The notes below the pieces were generated by a model. The model worked only from the letters and a program-made list of their open reading frames with translations. It had not been told where the DNA came from and did not search any database. From NCBI GenBank assembly GCA_003345545.1, contig PRDH01000076.1, forward strand, positions 37,784-101,783: a stretch of 64,000 bases of DNA, read 5' to 3'. The DNA is from Candidatus Thorarchaeota archaeon (GTDB lineage: Archaea > Asgardarchaeota > Thorarchaeia > Thorarchaeales > Thorarchaeaceae). A program made the translations under genes and the position numbers. Shown in pieces: positions 53,593 through 61,393 of this stretch; the first letter of the stretch is position 1, and each line of letters starts with the position of its first letter.

Positions 53593-54300
53593 ATGAATCT
53601 CGACATCATCTGTAGTCAAACAAGGAATGCAGGGTTGCTGAGAAGCCTACTTGTCTGCGGTATCATCTCTTCCCTGTTTTATGTCGCCACCGACATACTC
53701 GGGGGTATGCTGCTGGGGGACTATGACTCTATCTCTCGATTTGTCAGTGAACTGAGCGCCATCGGGGCACCCTCGAGACCGCTCTTCGTGTCGCTCTATA
53801 TCGTGCATGATATTCTTGTGACAGCATTCGGATTAGGCTTCTGGGCACTTGCTGGTCGGAAGCGCGCTCTGCGTTTCGCGGGAGGCTTCCTTGTTGGGTA
53901 TGCGGTCGCCGGCTTTGTGGGTTTATTCTTCCCGATGAGCCCAGGTGAAAGCGCGATGGCTTTTTCCAATGTTATGCACCAAATAGCAATAGGCTCGACG
54001 GTGCTCCTCATTTTGCTATCAGTAGGAGTCGGAGCAATCGCATTCGGAAAGAAGTTCCGTTTCTACTCTTTCGTCACAATCATGGTATACCTTGTGCTGG
54101 GTGCTCTGCCCTTCTTGGGCGCAGTTCAGGCTGAGGCAGGACAGCCCATTCCATGGATTGGACTTGTCGAGCGCACTATGGTCTATGGCTTTATGCTATG
54201 GGTAGCTGTGCTGGCCGTTGTCCTCTGGCGTTTGGAAACAGGCAGTATTCAACTGAGTGAAGCGACGCCGGCAGAAACTCTGAGTAAGGATAGTATGTAA
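53593..54300 (+). CDS. DUF998-type membrane protein
   Basis: I prefer the ATG at 53593 (MNLDIICSQ, 235 residues). The frame is open from 53476 but the first 39 codons do not look coding. Six membrane helices are present and residues about 45-60 (YDSISRFVSELSAIG) match the SELxxxG signature of DUF998. It lies 12 bases before the serine-hydrolase gene, so the two form an operon. It is related in fold to the protein at 50670-51341. Confidence 0.75.
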   Translation: MNLDIICSQTRNAGLLRSLLVCGIISSLFYVATDILGGMLLGDYDSISRFVSELSAIGAPSRPLFVSLYIVHDILVTAFGLGFWALAGRKRALRFAGGFLVGYAVAGFVGLFFPMSPGESAMAFSNVMHQIAIGSTVLLILLSVGVGAIAFGKKFRFYSFVTIMVYLVLGALPFLGAVQAEAGQPIPWIGLVERTMVYGFMLWVAVLAVVLWRLETGSIQLSEATPAETLSKDSM

Positions 54301-54312
54301 GGTGTATCTCAA

Positions 54313-55521
54313 ATGACCACAGAAAACAGTACAATATCAGGTTTCGTCAAGACGGGATTTGAAGCTGTTCGAGAAGCCTTCGTTAAGAACTTCCAGCTTC
54401 GTAATGAACTTGGTGCCGCATGCTGCATTTACTACAAAGGCGAAAAAGTAGTCGACCTGTGGGGCGGAATCAGGAATGAGGCAACAGGAGAACCGTGGGA
54501 GGAGGACACTATGGTGCTTGTGTGGTCGACTACTAAGGGGTTGTCAGCTCTTGCGATGGCGCTTGCTCATTCGCGGGGACTATTCGACTACGATGACCCT
54601 GTTTCCAAGTATTGGCCGGAATTTGCGCAACAAGGCAAGGAAAGGATTACTATCCGGCAGCTGTTTGCGCATCAGGCTGGGCTCTTTGCATTTGATGAAC
54701 TAGGAAACAAGGAAATCGTGGCAGATCTCGACCGCTTGGCAGTGGTTCTGGCCAGACAGAAGCCAGCATGGGAACCAGGAACACGACATGGATACCATGG
54801 CCTGACTTTGGGCTTCTACCAGGGCGAACTTCTACGCCGCGTTGACCCCAAGGGCCGCAGCCTAGGACGATATTTCCAAGATGAAATTGCAGCTCCACTG
54901 GATCTTGACTTCTATATTCGACTTCCTGAAGATATTCCGAATACTAGACTCGCTACTCTCAAATCACCTAAATTTGGCATTTCAGCAATGCGCTCTGCTC
55001 CAATCGGATTCATTCTCGCGGTAATGAATCCGCGGTCTGCGGCTCGTCGTGCGTTAGTGGGAACCGAGTTCTGTCTGGACGAGAATCGCATCTATACGCG
55101 GAATTATGAAGTCCCTTCTGGCGGAGGAGTAGGAACAGCTCGTGCAATAGCTCATGCATACGGTGTCTTCGCGGCGGGTGGAAGGGAGCTTGGAGTGCGA
55201 GAGGAAACGCTTCAGGAACTAAAGGCGCCACCTGTGGCGCCTCTGCACGGATTTCGAGATGAAGTCTTGAAGGTAGAAACATGCTACTCACTTGGTTTCT
55301 CGAGGTCCCTTCCGAATGAACCATTTGGTTCGCCTAGTGTGTATGGGATGCCTGGGACAGGGGGCTCATATGGATTTGCCGACCCACAATACGAGATAGG
55401 ATATGGATATGTTCTCAATGGATTGGGCACATCATTTCCAACAGATCCAAGAAGCGACGCTCTGTGCGCAGCAATGTATCGCTCGATTGGAGTGAAAGAC
55501 CAAAAGCTCACAGGCAGATAA
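54313..55521 (+). CDS. Class C beta-lactamase-like serine hydrolase
   Basis: A 402-residue protein of the EstB/beta-lactamase family. The nucleophile lies in Ser72-x-x-Lys75 (WSTTKGLSA). The Tyr motif is probably in RHGYHGLTLG, and GTGGSYGF near the end supplies the third element. No signal peptide is seen, so it is likely cytosolic and acts as an esterase rather than on cell walls, which archaea lack. It is the second gene of an operon with the DUF998 protein (12-base gap). Confidence 0.88.
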   Translation: MTTENSTISGFVKTGFEAVREAFVKNFQLRNELGAACCIYYKGEKVVDLWGGIRNEATGEPWEEDTMVLVWSTTKGLSALAMALAHSRGLFDYDDPVSKYWPEFAQQGKERITIRQLFAHQAGLFAFDELGNKEIVADLDRLAVVLARQKPAWEPGTRHGYHGLTLGFYQGELLRRVDPKGRSLGRYFQDEIAAPLDLDFYIRLPEDIPNTRLATLKSPKFGISAMRSAPIGFILAVMNPRSAARRALVGTEFCLDENRIYTRNYEVPSGGGVGTARAIAHAYGVFAAGGRELGVREETLQELKAPPVAPLHGFRDEVLKVETCYSLGFSRSLPNEPFGSPSVYGMPGTGGSYGFADPQYEIGYGYVLNGLGTSFPTDPRSDALCAAMYRSIGVKDQKLTGR

Positions 55522-55584
55522 GACATGCCCAGAATGGGCACGGAGAAGGCAGGGGCAATTCGAAGTTGCCAGATACAACGGGAA

Positions 55585-56463
55585 CTATGACTTGTGAACT
55601 TTCACATAGCTGTCGCCACATTCAGATGAGCAGAATGATTCATTCTTCCCGTCGATGGCACGAAACACTGTAGAACCAGGTTGCAGTGGATCACCGCAAA
55701 ACGAGCAGACTGTTTCCATGTCAGTCGCGGGTCCACAGCATGGCGTCAAGACTGTCCTCTTTATCTCCTGTTGAGTATTCAAGAAGTCGTCATTATCAGA
55801 TAGGAAGATGTAGGCTAGTCCCTGAAGCAAGTCGCTCAATGTCGTAGATTCGATATCGACTTCTTTGAGATGCATGGCGAGATATTCCATTGCATCATCA
55901 ACCATCTTGACCTGCTTTACCAAGAGGTCTTCAAGGCGGCCCCATTTGCTATCGCTTAGGTTCATCTCAAGGCCTTGCTTGATGAGCTTGATATAGGTCT
56001 GGACGATATCGCCACTCATCTTCGCATCGATGACAACGAACACCTTTGCGGTTCTTCGGTAGTAGACACCTCTCCTGCTTTTGCTTTCTGCATCTTCCCT
56101 GGTCGAGAACTCCTCAACCAGACCTTGCTCAACAAGTTTGGGAAGATGATAGTAGCAGTTGTATTTGGAAACCTCAATTTCTGGGATATACAGCTGAACA
56201 GTGTCTACAATCTCAGGCACAGTCATCCAAAAACGTTTGACCTTCTTCTCTTCAACTGTTGTTGTCTTTATTCTAGTTCCATCATCCCTGACCTTTTCTT
56301 CAGTCGTGATTGCTTCCTTTATGCTCTCAGTGCCGTAACGAAGGGCGACAAGTATTGCTCGGCGAATTGGGTCGAGAAAAGACTCTACTAGCTCCGGATC
56401 TGTAATGGACACATAACTACGTATTTTTGTGTCAGGAAGGTCAGGTACCACTTCAACAGTCAT
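55585..56463 (-). CDS. Winged-helix regulator with C-terminal TRASH-like zinc motif
   Basis: A 292-residue protein. Residues 25-130 form an ArsR-like winged helix (SFLDPIRRAILVALRYG opening, then YNCYYHLPKLVEQGLVEE, then RGVYYRRTAKVFVV), with an acidic insert. Residues 150-230 are helical. The C-terminus has CCGP, CSFCGDPLQPGSTVFRA and FCSSECGDSYVK, which form a treble-clef TRASH-like zinc finger. TRASH proteins sense or sequester heavy metals such as copper. It is convergent with the serine hydrolase and divergent from the small gene at 56668. Confidence 0.8.
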   Translation of the reverse strand: MTVEVVPDLPDTKIRSYVSITDPELVESFLDPIRRAILVALRYGTESIKEAITTEEKVRDDGTRIKTTTVEEKKVKRFWMTVPEIVDTVQLYIPEIEVSKYNCYYHLPKLVEQGLVEEFSTREDAESKSRRGVYYRRTAKVFVVIDAKMSGDIVQTYIKLIKQGLEMNLSDSKWGRLEDLLVKQVKMVDDAMEYLAMHLKEVDIESTTLSDLLQGLAYIFLSDNDDFLNTQQEIKRTVLTPCCGPATDMETVCSFCGDPLQPGSTVFRAIDGKNESFCSSECGDSYVKVHKS

Positions 56464-56580
56464 TCAATAGCCTCGAGCAGTCAATGAGTGCATGCTCTCG
56501 ATATAGTTCATTAGACGAGGTGCTTATTATGCATTTCTATTCCGACACTGGTTGTGTTGTTGCACTTGAGATGAGATAAG

Positions 56581-56615
56581 TTTATAAACAAGTGTAATGT
56601 CTACACTCGATAGAC
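56581..56615 (+). promoter_or_regulatory. Promoter with nested dyads upstream of the 39-aa gene
   Basis: TTTATAAACA (56581-56590) is a TATA box. AGTGTA-N5-TACACT (56591-56607) follows immediately, and GTCTA-N7-TAGAC (56599-56615) overlaps it. The dyads sit at the expected transcription start, so a repressor probably binds there. The divergent ArsR/TRASH regulator is a candidate. Confidence 0.55.
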
Positions 56616-56667
56616 GTAACAGATGTGACGAGCAAACTAAGTCGCATGTTGCGTGAAGGTGACAAAA

Positions 56668-56787
56668 ATGGTAATGAACATATTCAGAAAGCGCATTTCA
56701 AATGGTTCTTGGAACACCGAGGCCATGCTTCGAGAGTTTGGTAATGCGTACCTCTACACGCGCACTGCGAACATGGTGGTACGCTAG
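56668..56787 (+). CDS. Small basic protein, 39 aa
   Basis: A 39-residue frame too short for usual cut-offs. It has a Shine-Dalgarno-like GTGAAGGTGA before the ATG (56668), a TATA box 85 bases upstream, and a hairpin plus T-run terminator 35 bases downstream. The product is basic (IFRKRISNGSWN, then EFGNAYLYTRTANMVVR). I recognise no family. The unit may instead encode a small RNA of about 250 bases from the TATA box to the terminator, in which case the frame would be incidental. Confidence 0.45.
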   Translation: MVMNIFRKRISNGSWNTEAMLREFGNAYLYTRTANMVVR

Positions 56788-56822
56788 ACTCCCCCAAGCT
56801 GAACACTATAGCATACCAAGTC

Positions 56823-56842
56823 GAACACCCTGAAGGGTGTTC
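56823..56842 (+). terminator. Hairpin terminator after the 39-aa gene
   Basis: GAACACCC-TGAA-GGGTGTTC is a perfect 8-bp stem with a tetraloop, followed by CTCATGGCTTTTTC. It lies between the small gene and the convergent abfD gene. Confidence 0.65.
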
Positions 56843-56890
56843 CTCATGGCTTTTTCTAAATATCGACTCGTACGAGTGTATATTGTCCCT

Positions 56891-58369
56891 CTAGGACTGA
56901 ATATTAGCTAGAGACTTGGCAAGTTTCTTCTTCTCCTCAATATTGCTCATACGCCCTATCATGATTCTCTGTGCTTGAGGAGAACCTGCACCATGCATTG
57001 ACTCAGCCAGGTAACCAACAGCAGCTCTGCCTAGAGTGAGGTTTTCAATCAGTCGCAACATCTTGATTCGATCTATTGCACTGACCTCATCAACCCCGAC
57101 CAAGTACTTCTCAATGATCTCTCGCGTCTCGGGATTACGGAGTTCCTTAGCGCTCGGGCATGTGACAAAAAGGCCTCCTGCAATATCCTGCAGGAGTCGG
57201 GCTATCTCATAGGGAAACCTAGTCACGTTCTGTTTGCAGATGTTTGCCAAAAGAATATCAACCAAGTAGTTCCCTGCCGGTGTTTGTTCTCCGGCAGCCG
57301 AACAAGCTATCCCACACGAGTATAGTGTTTCGTTGAGGTGTGTCATCTCTACAAGCTTGTCCTGTATATGAGAAGCCTTTGAAACGCCATTGTATTCAGC
57401 AATGGTGGCCGCAGCTCCAATGAGAACATCCCCAACGCCAACTTTACAGCCACCATAGCTCTGTCTATGGTAGGCGGCAAAAGAATCAACAAGACGACCA
57501 CAGAACTCGTTCTCTCCATTCATGAAGATTCTCTCGTTTGGGACAAACACATCGTCGAAGACAACAAGGCACTCCTGACCGCCGTAGACTGGATTGCCGC
57601 AGTCTATGTCACCTTCAGTGCTCTCATCAAGCCGTCGAAGGTCGCTGGATTGCCTTCCATAGAAATAAGTGATACCTTTTGCATCAGCTGGTATTGCACA
57701 ACAAATCGCATAGTCCTTGTCTTCATTTCGCATCGCTAGCGTTGGCATGATGAGGTGTTGGTGAGAATTGACTGCGCCTGTCTGATGAACTTTAGCGCCC
57801 CTTATCACAACGCCATCATCGGTCCTTCCTGCTATGTGAACGTACACATCCTTGTCTCTCTGCTCCGAAGGACGCTTACTGCGGTCTCCTTTCGGGTCAG
57901 TCATACATCCATCAATCACCCAATCCTTGGCTTCAGCTTCCTTTGCATACCGTATGAATCTTTGATGATAGTCTGTTCCTGTTTTCTTGTCGATTTCGTA
58001 CGTCGTCAGAAAGACTGCATTCAGAGCATCCATTCCCACGCATCGCTGGAAACATGTTCCACATCTTTGACCCAACAGACGCTGCATCTTGACCTTCTTC
58101 TGAAGGTCTTCAACGCTACTATGGAGGTGACAGAACCTATTGATGGTTTTCCCGGTGAGTCTTGATTTCGCAGTCATGAGGCCACGGTATTCAGGATCAT
58201 GCGCAAGGTCGTATGTCAGAGCAACCGAATTAATCGAAGCTCGAATAATGGGATGCTCGACGGGGTTCTCAATTCTCTCACCTAGAAGAAATATCTTGAG
58301 AGGACCCCTCTTCCTCAAACTCTCAATGTATTCGTTTCCTTTCATCAAGACCAATGAACTTCTCTCCAT
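56891..58369 (-). CDS. abfD: 4-hydroxybutyryl-CoA dehydratase / vinylacetyl-CoA isomerase
   Basis: A 492-residue protein matching AbfD nearly end to end. The [4Fe-4S] ligands are all present: C106-x3-C110 (TCFQRCVGMD) and H301-x6-C308 (YHRQSYGGCKVG), with the FAD-binding segment around NSHQHLIMPTLAM. It dehydrates 4-hydroxybutyryl-CoA to crotonyl-CoA in 4-aminobutyrate or succinate fermentation, or in autotrophic hydroxybutyrate cycles. It is a cytosolic tetramer and oxygen-sensitive. A start at 58345 (MKGNEYIESLRK) aligns better than 58369. A CTCTTAAGAG palindrome lies about 40 bases upstream, and a TetR gene is divergent. Confidence 0.93.
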   Translation of the reverse strand: MERSSLVLMKGNEYIESLRKRGPLKIFLLGERIENPVEHPIIRASINSVALTYDLAHDPEYRGLMTAKSRLTGKTINRFCHLHSSVEDLQKKVKMQRLLGQRCGTCFQRCVGMDALNAVFLTTYEIDKKTGTDYHQRFIRYAKEAEAKDWVIDGCMTDPKGDRSKRPSEQRDKDVYVHIAGRTDDGVVIRGAKVHQTGAVNSHQHLIMPTLAMRNEDKDYAICCAIPADAKGITYFYGRQSSDLRRLDESTEGDIDCGNPVYGGQECLVVFDDVFVPNERIFMNGENEFCGRLVDSFAAYHRQSYGGCKVGVGDVLIGAAATIAEYNGVSKASHIQDKLVEMTHLNETLYSCGIACSAAGEQTPAGNYLVDILLANICKQNVTRFPYEIARLLQDIAGGLFVTCPSAKELRNPETREIIEKYLVGVDEVSAIDRIKMLRLIENLTLGRAAVGYLAESMHGAGSPQAQRIMIGRMSNIEEKKKLAKSLANIQS

Positions 58370-58406
58370 AGACAGTAGAAAGACTTCTCCTACTCAACAC
58401 ATTCAC

Positions 58407-58416
58407 TCTTAAGAGC
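58407..58416. promoter_or_regulatory. Palindrome in the abfD promoter
   Basis: CTCTTAAGAG is a perfect 10-bp palindrome 38 bases upstream of the longer abfD frame, containing a TTAA core that could serve as TATA-like element. Confidence 0.35.
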
Positions 58417-58585
58417 TATGTCATTTTTCTTCCTCATTTCTGGTTGCAGATCTCGAGGTGCGATCACTGCGGCATTTTTGTGGAATACTAGCGCACATCT
58501 GAAGCGGTGACCCGTTTCCATTCCCTGAAGCTCGGTTAAGTATGCACAAGCGGCAACCAGTGCACTCACCGAATGAGTTATACAA

Positions 58586-58599
58586 CTAACGTTTGTTAG
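58586..58599. promoter_or_regulatory. TetR operator candidate
   Basis: CTAAC-GTTT-GTTAG is a perfect inverted repeat 30-43 bases before the TetR start. It is a good candidate for auto-regulation and possibly for control of the divergent abfD. Confidence 0.5.
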
Positions 58600-58628
58600 C
58601 CTCCACTATACGGACTACATAAACGGGC

Positions 58629-59219
58629 GTGGTTCTTTTGGAAACCGACATTACAACAAAGAGACATATTCTCGACTCTGCGTATGAGATGTTCAAAGCA
58701 AGAGGATTCGGAGGGACATCCATGAGGGATATTGCTGCAGAGGCCGGTATCAAGGCGGCGTCGATATACAATCATTTTCACGGAAAGGAAGAGATCTTCA
58801 AAGCGGTCTTCATAGAGAAGCATCCCATGTTCAGAATACTTGACGTTCTCGACGGGGTTGATGGAAAGACCGCAGAGGAACTTCTCACTAATGCTGTCCA
58901 GGAGCTCAACAATGAGCTTCAAAAGGAACCCGGATTGCTCAACCTCTTTTTCGTTGAGCTTGTCGAGATGGATGGAAAGCATATTCCTGAAGCTATTAGA
59001 ATCAACTTCCCCATGGATTCAAGATTCATGAAACGCGTTTTTGCCATGAAATCAGATATGCGGAACATCAGAGAACCTGTTCTTGTAAGAGCCCTGATTG
59101 GCTCTATCCTTGCGAACATTATGTTCAATTGGTTCGTAGGAGATGCCAATTCCAAAAGATGGGGTTCTCTTACTGAAATAACCGATGTCATTCTCAGAGG
59201 AATTCTCAAATCAGAATAG
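58629..59219 (+). CDS. TetR-family regulator
   Basis: A 196-residue TetR protein. The helix-turn-helix reads RHILDSAYEMFKARGFGGTSMRDIAAEAGIKAASIYNHF in pieces (residues 11-50), and a ligand-binding helical domain follows. It is divergent from abfD and has a palindrome 30 bases upstream, so it probably senses a CoA thioester or related metabolite and controls abfD; this is inference from position. The start is a GTG (58629) or a nearby TTG. Confidence 0.88.
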   Translation: MVLLETDITTKRHILDSAYEMFKARGFGGTSMRDIAAEAGIKAASIYNHFHGKEEIFKAVFIEKHPMFRILDVLDGVDGKTAEELLTNAVQELNNELQKEPGLLNLFFVELVEMDGKHIPEAIRINFPMDSRFMKRVFAMKSDMRNIREPVLVRALIGSILANIMFNWFVGDANSKRWGSLTEITDVILRGILKSE

Positions 59220-59384
59220 ACAATCGGATGACACTCTCATATAGTTTGGAGTTACTTCTCAAAACCGGAGTTCCAGAGTACTCACTCATAGAAGTGATTG
59301 GACACCCACTAGATTCTATCGTTTATCCTCGGTACATAGCATCATACACAGTATTCGGACTATGTGCAATAAGCTGAATTTGAT

Positions 59385-59418
59385 AAAAAAAAGGTGAGCG
59401 GGCAACAGGTCAGCCCAC
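59385..59418 (-). terminator. Terminator of the second SSB gene
   Basis: On the minus strand GTGGGC and GCCCGC form a 6-bp stem with one G-U pair (59398-59418), followed by TCACC and eight T (59385-59392). The wobble pair exists only in minus-strand RNA, which fixes the direction. Confidence 0.5.
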
Positions 59419-59507
59419 ACGGGGCAGCTCATCCAGGTTCAGTAGTTGAACTTGTTCGTGGCTCCTGATGCCGCCTGTGACTGCAACGTCGAATACTGCT
59501 GCAAGAT

Positions 59508-59903
59508 CTAATGACTTCTCGGACCGCCACTGTAATCTTTGGCAGACATGTCGAGTTGGTCATTCACTTCGGCTATTGGCTCTACGGCCGCAGCGATCGT
59601 ACCGAACTTCCCCAGGTGAAGTCTTAGACTGCCCTTGAAGAGACCCGTATATCCATTTGTAAGCGTGTAGGTCTCGTTTTCCTTTACTGCTTTAATGGCC
59701 TCATTCCAAACAGGCATCATTACTGTTGCTGTTGAATCACCTACTACAGCATCCACGACGTGGTATGTTTCGCCATCGCTACGGGATTCGACTTCTCGCT
59801 GTTCACTGGTGCTCAGAACCTTGAAGGTTATGTTGACACTTTTCATTCCGGGCTTAAGCTCGGCTATTGTGGCCTCAATGGGCTCTCTCTTGTTTTCACT
59901 CAT
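59508..59903 (-). CDS. Single-stranded DNA-binding OB-fold protein, short form
   Basis: A 131-residue OB-fold SSB, clearly paralogous to the protein at 49084-49668 (shared PIEATxAELKPxMKxV start, then VVGDSTATVMMPVWNEAIKAV and ETYTLTNGYTGLFKGSLRLHLG). It ends KDYSGGPRSH and so keeps only a trace of the Gly/Arg tail. It likely binds ssDNA as monomer or works together with the tailed form. Start ATG at 59903. A hairpin plus T-tract terminator lies about 90 bases beyond the stop. Confidence 0.88.
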   Translation of the reverse strand: MSENKREPIEATIAELKPGMKSVNITFKVLSTSEQREVESRSDGETYHVVDAVVGDSTATVMMPVWNEAIKAVKENETYTLTNGYTGLFKGSLRLHLGKFGTIAAAVEPIAEVNDQLDMSAKDYSGGPRSH

Positions 59904-60130
59904 TATGTATCACTCGCTTATGCGAATTCAGGGCAAATAAAACTAGGATAGTCCTCATGTGGCGCTACAGGAAGATTGCTAGTCCTCAATAAGACCAGTC
60001 TGAGAAAATCTGCATAGTTGCTATGCCTTGCCTCTGAAGTGCGGGAGTCTGCTTAAGGCACTATGCATTGCGCCGCCCAGGATTGGGACCAGCTATTCTC
60101 GACAGAGCTCATTTCAAGAAGGAGAGAGTA

Positions 60131-60296
60131 GAATGGAAGGATGTGTGACAGGCGCACGCTTGTAGGATGGTCTAGTCCGGTCAGTCCATTTCCGAGCAGG
60201 TCTTTATCCGCCGCCAGTCACAAGTCAATTCTCAAACATCACAGGGTCCTCTTCATGGACAAAGACCGCTTCATCAGGAAGACTCAAGCTCGAAGC
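60131..60296 (-). pseudogene. Decayed copy of the selenopeptide 3' half plus its SECIS-like element
   Basis: On the minus strand 60293-60204 aligns without gaps to 30 codons of the selenopeptide gene at 63193-63282 (from its Cys22 to its stop). Shared features are LS at the motif, V-x-V, an acidic pair, and the closing LVTxxG plus stop. The Cys and Sec codons are lost (Ser-Ser) and a TGA appears at 60225-60227. The following 75 bases also align with the RNA element: GGAT-AAG, AAA in the loop, CCGG, CAAG-GTG-GC and CACA-TCC. The ATGA core is ATAA here. No start codon exists. It lies directly after the Lrp-type gene stop. Confidence 0.6.
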
Positions 60297-60304
60297 ACTC
60301 ACAG

Positions 60305-61207
60305 CTATGACAGTAGCTCCATCATTCTGACACGAGTAAGGCCATCAAGGACAGTGGCCGAATAGTAAATCATCGTGTTCAGTGCCAAAACGCCATTGAG
60401 TCTTCTTAGTCGTCGCGATATGTTCTGGATGGCAAACAGGTGATCCACCATGAATACACTGAAAATCACCGGTTCTACAGCAGAGATATGGGAGTAGAAG
60501 TACTCCAATGGATATACTTCTCGTATCTCTCTGTCAATAGCCTCAGGCTGAGTTGCCTTGGAATCATATGTCAGTCTAGAAATAAACGCCATACCTTCTC
60601 CTGCGTTTGGATTCCAGACGAAAGAGAAGTCAAACGCATCACTCTCGACAAGCTCGTCGACCAGCCTTTTGACTCTTCGAGCTGTGAGCCCTGAATCCCT
60701 AGCAATATCAGAGATGCTCGCCCTTGGGTCTTCTGCTAACCATGGAAGAATCCGTAGATGCAATGGTCCCAACTTCATCTTCCTCCCAGCACTGGCTGTT
60801 GTCGGATGCACTTTGACATCAATGACGCCATCCACGGAACGAATGAAAGATGTCAATTCAAGCAAAGAAGCTGCGCCTATGTAGAACGCATGCAGGGCAA
60901 AGTCTCCAGTCGTCAAGGGAAGAAGACAAAAGATCATTGGATTGGTGCCAAGGGTCTTGAGGAGCGTGTCTTCGTCTTGGCTTCCATCCGTTTTCACTTC
61001 GACGAAGGCGAACTGGGCATCAATCATTGCAGGACGGAATGCCAGATACCACTTCCGAATGACACCGGTTTCCAGCAACTTCGCAACACGTTGCATGACG
61101 GCGTTTGAACTGATTCCTATCTTATCGGCCAAATACCTGTAGGAGTGCCGGCAATTCTGACCTAGTTCTATCCAGAGTTGCTTGTCGATAGCATCCAATC
61201 CTATCAC
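60305..61207 (-). CDS. Lrp/AsnC-type regulator with two HTH-sensor units
   Basis: A 300-residue protein built of two Lrp-like halves. The first HTH is LDAIDKQLWIELGQNCRHSY...IGISSNAVMQRVAKLLETGVI (3-50), followed by a RAM-like sensor (60-135). A second HTH, SISDIARDSGLTARRVKRLVDELVES, is at 160-185 and a second sensor ends the protein. Normal Lrp proteins have one of each (about 150 residues), so this is an internal duplication or fusion. The start is GTG at 61207. The ligand is unknown. It stands between the decayed selenopeptide copy and the membrane gene. Confidence 0.78.
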   Translation of the reverse strand: MIGLDAIDKQLWIELGQNCRHSYRYLADKIGISSNAVMQRVAKLLETGVIRKWYLAFRPAMIDAQFAFVEVKTDGSQDEDTLLKTLGTNPMIFCLLPLTTGDFALHAFYIGAASLLELTSFIRSVDGVIDVKVHPTTASAGRKMKLGPLHLRILPWLAEDPRASISDIARDSGLTARRVKRLVDELVESDAFDFSFVWNPNAGEGMAFISRLTYDSKATQPEAIDREIREVYPLEYFYSHISAVEPVIFSVFMVDHLFAIQNISRRLRRLNGVLALNTMIYYSATVLDGLTRVRMMELLS

Positions 61208-61298
61208 CCTTGATGCTGTCGATATCTAGCCACGAGCTTACTATTAATCTAGACGGAAATTGGGGATAATGGCTGAGAACTCCCTGGAAAAGGACAAA

Positions 61299-61323
61299 GG
61301 ATGGAAGGAGTGCGACCAGCACA
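61299..61323 (+). repeat. 25-bp direct repeat, copy 1
   Basis: A 25-base segment GGATGGAAGGAGTGCGACCA plus GCACA, matching 63120-63144 in 24 of 25 positions. It lies upstream of the membrane gene at 61394. Similarity ends abruptly on both sides. Confidence 0.8.
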
Positions 61324-61393
61324 TTCATGGAGCACTATCAATCTCAATAGGTTTAATTGGATGGACAGAACTGTGTAGCTGGCGGAGAGTGCA

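Noticed and set aside
60305..61207. Lrp-type gene as a selenoprotein served by the SECIS-like copy downstream
   Set aside because: Its frame has no internal TGA and ends with TAG.
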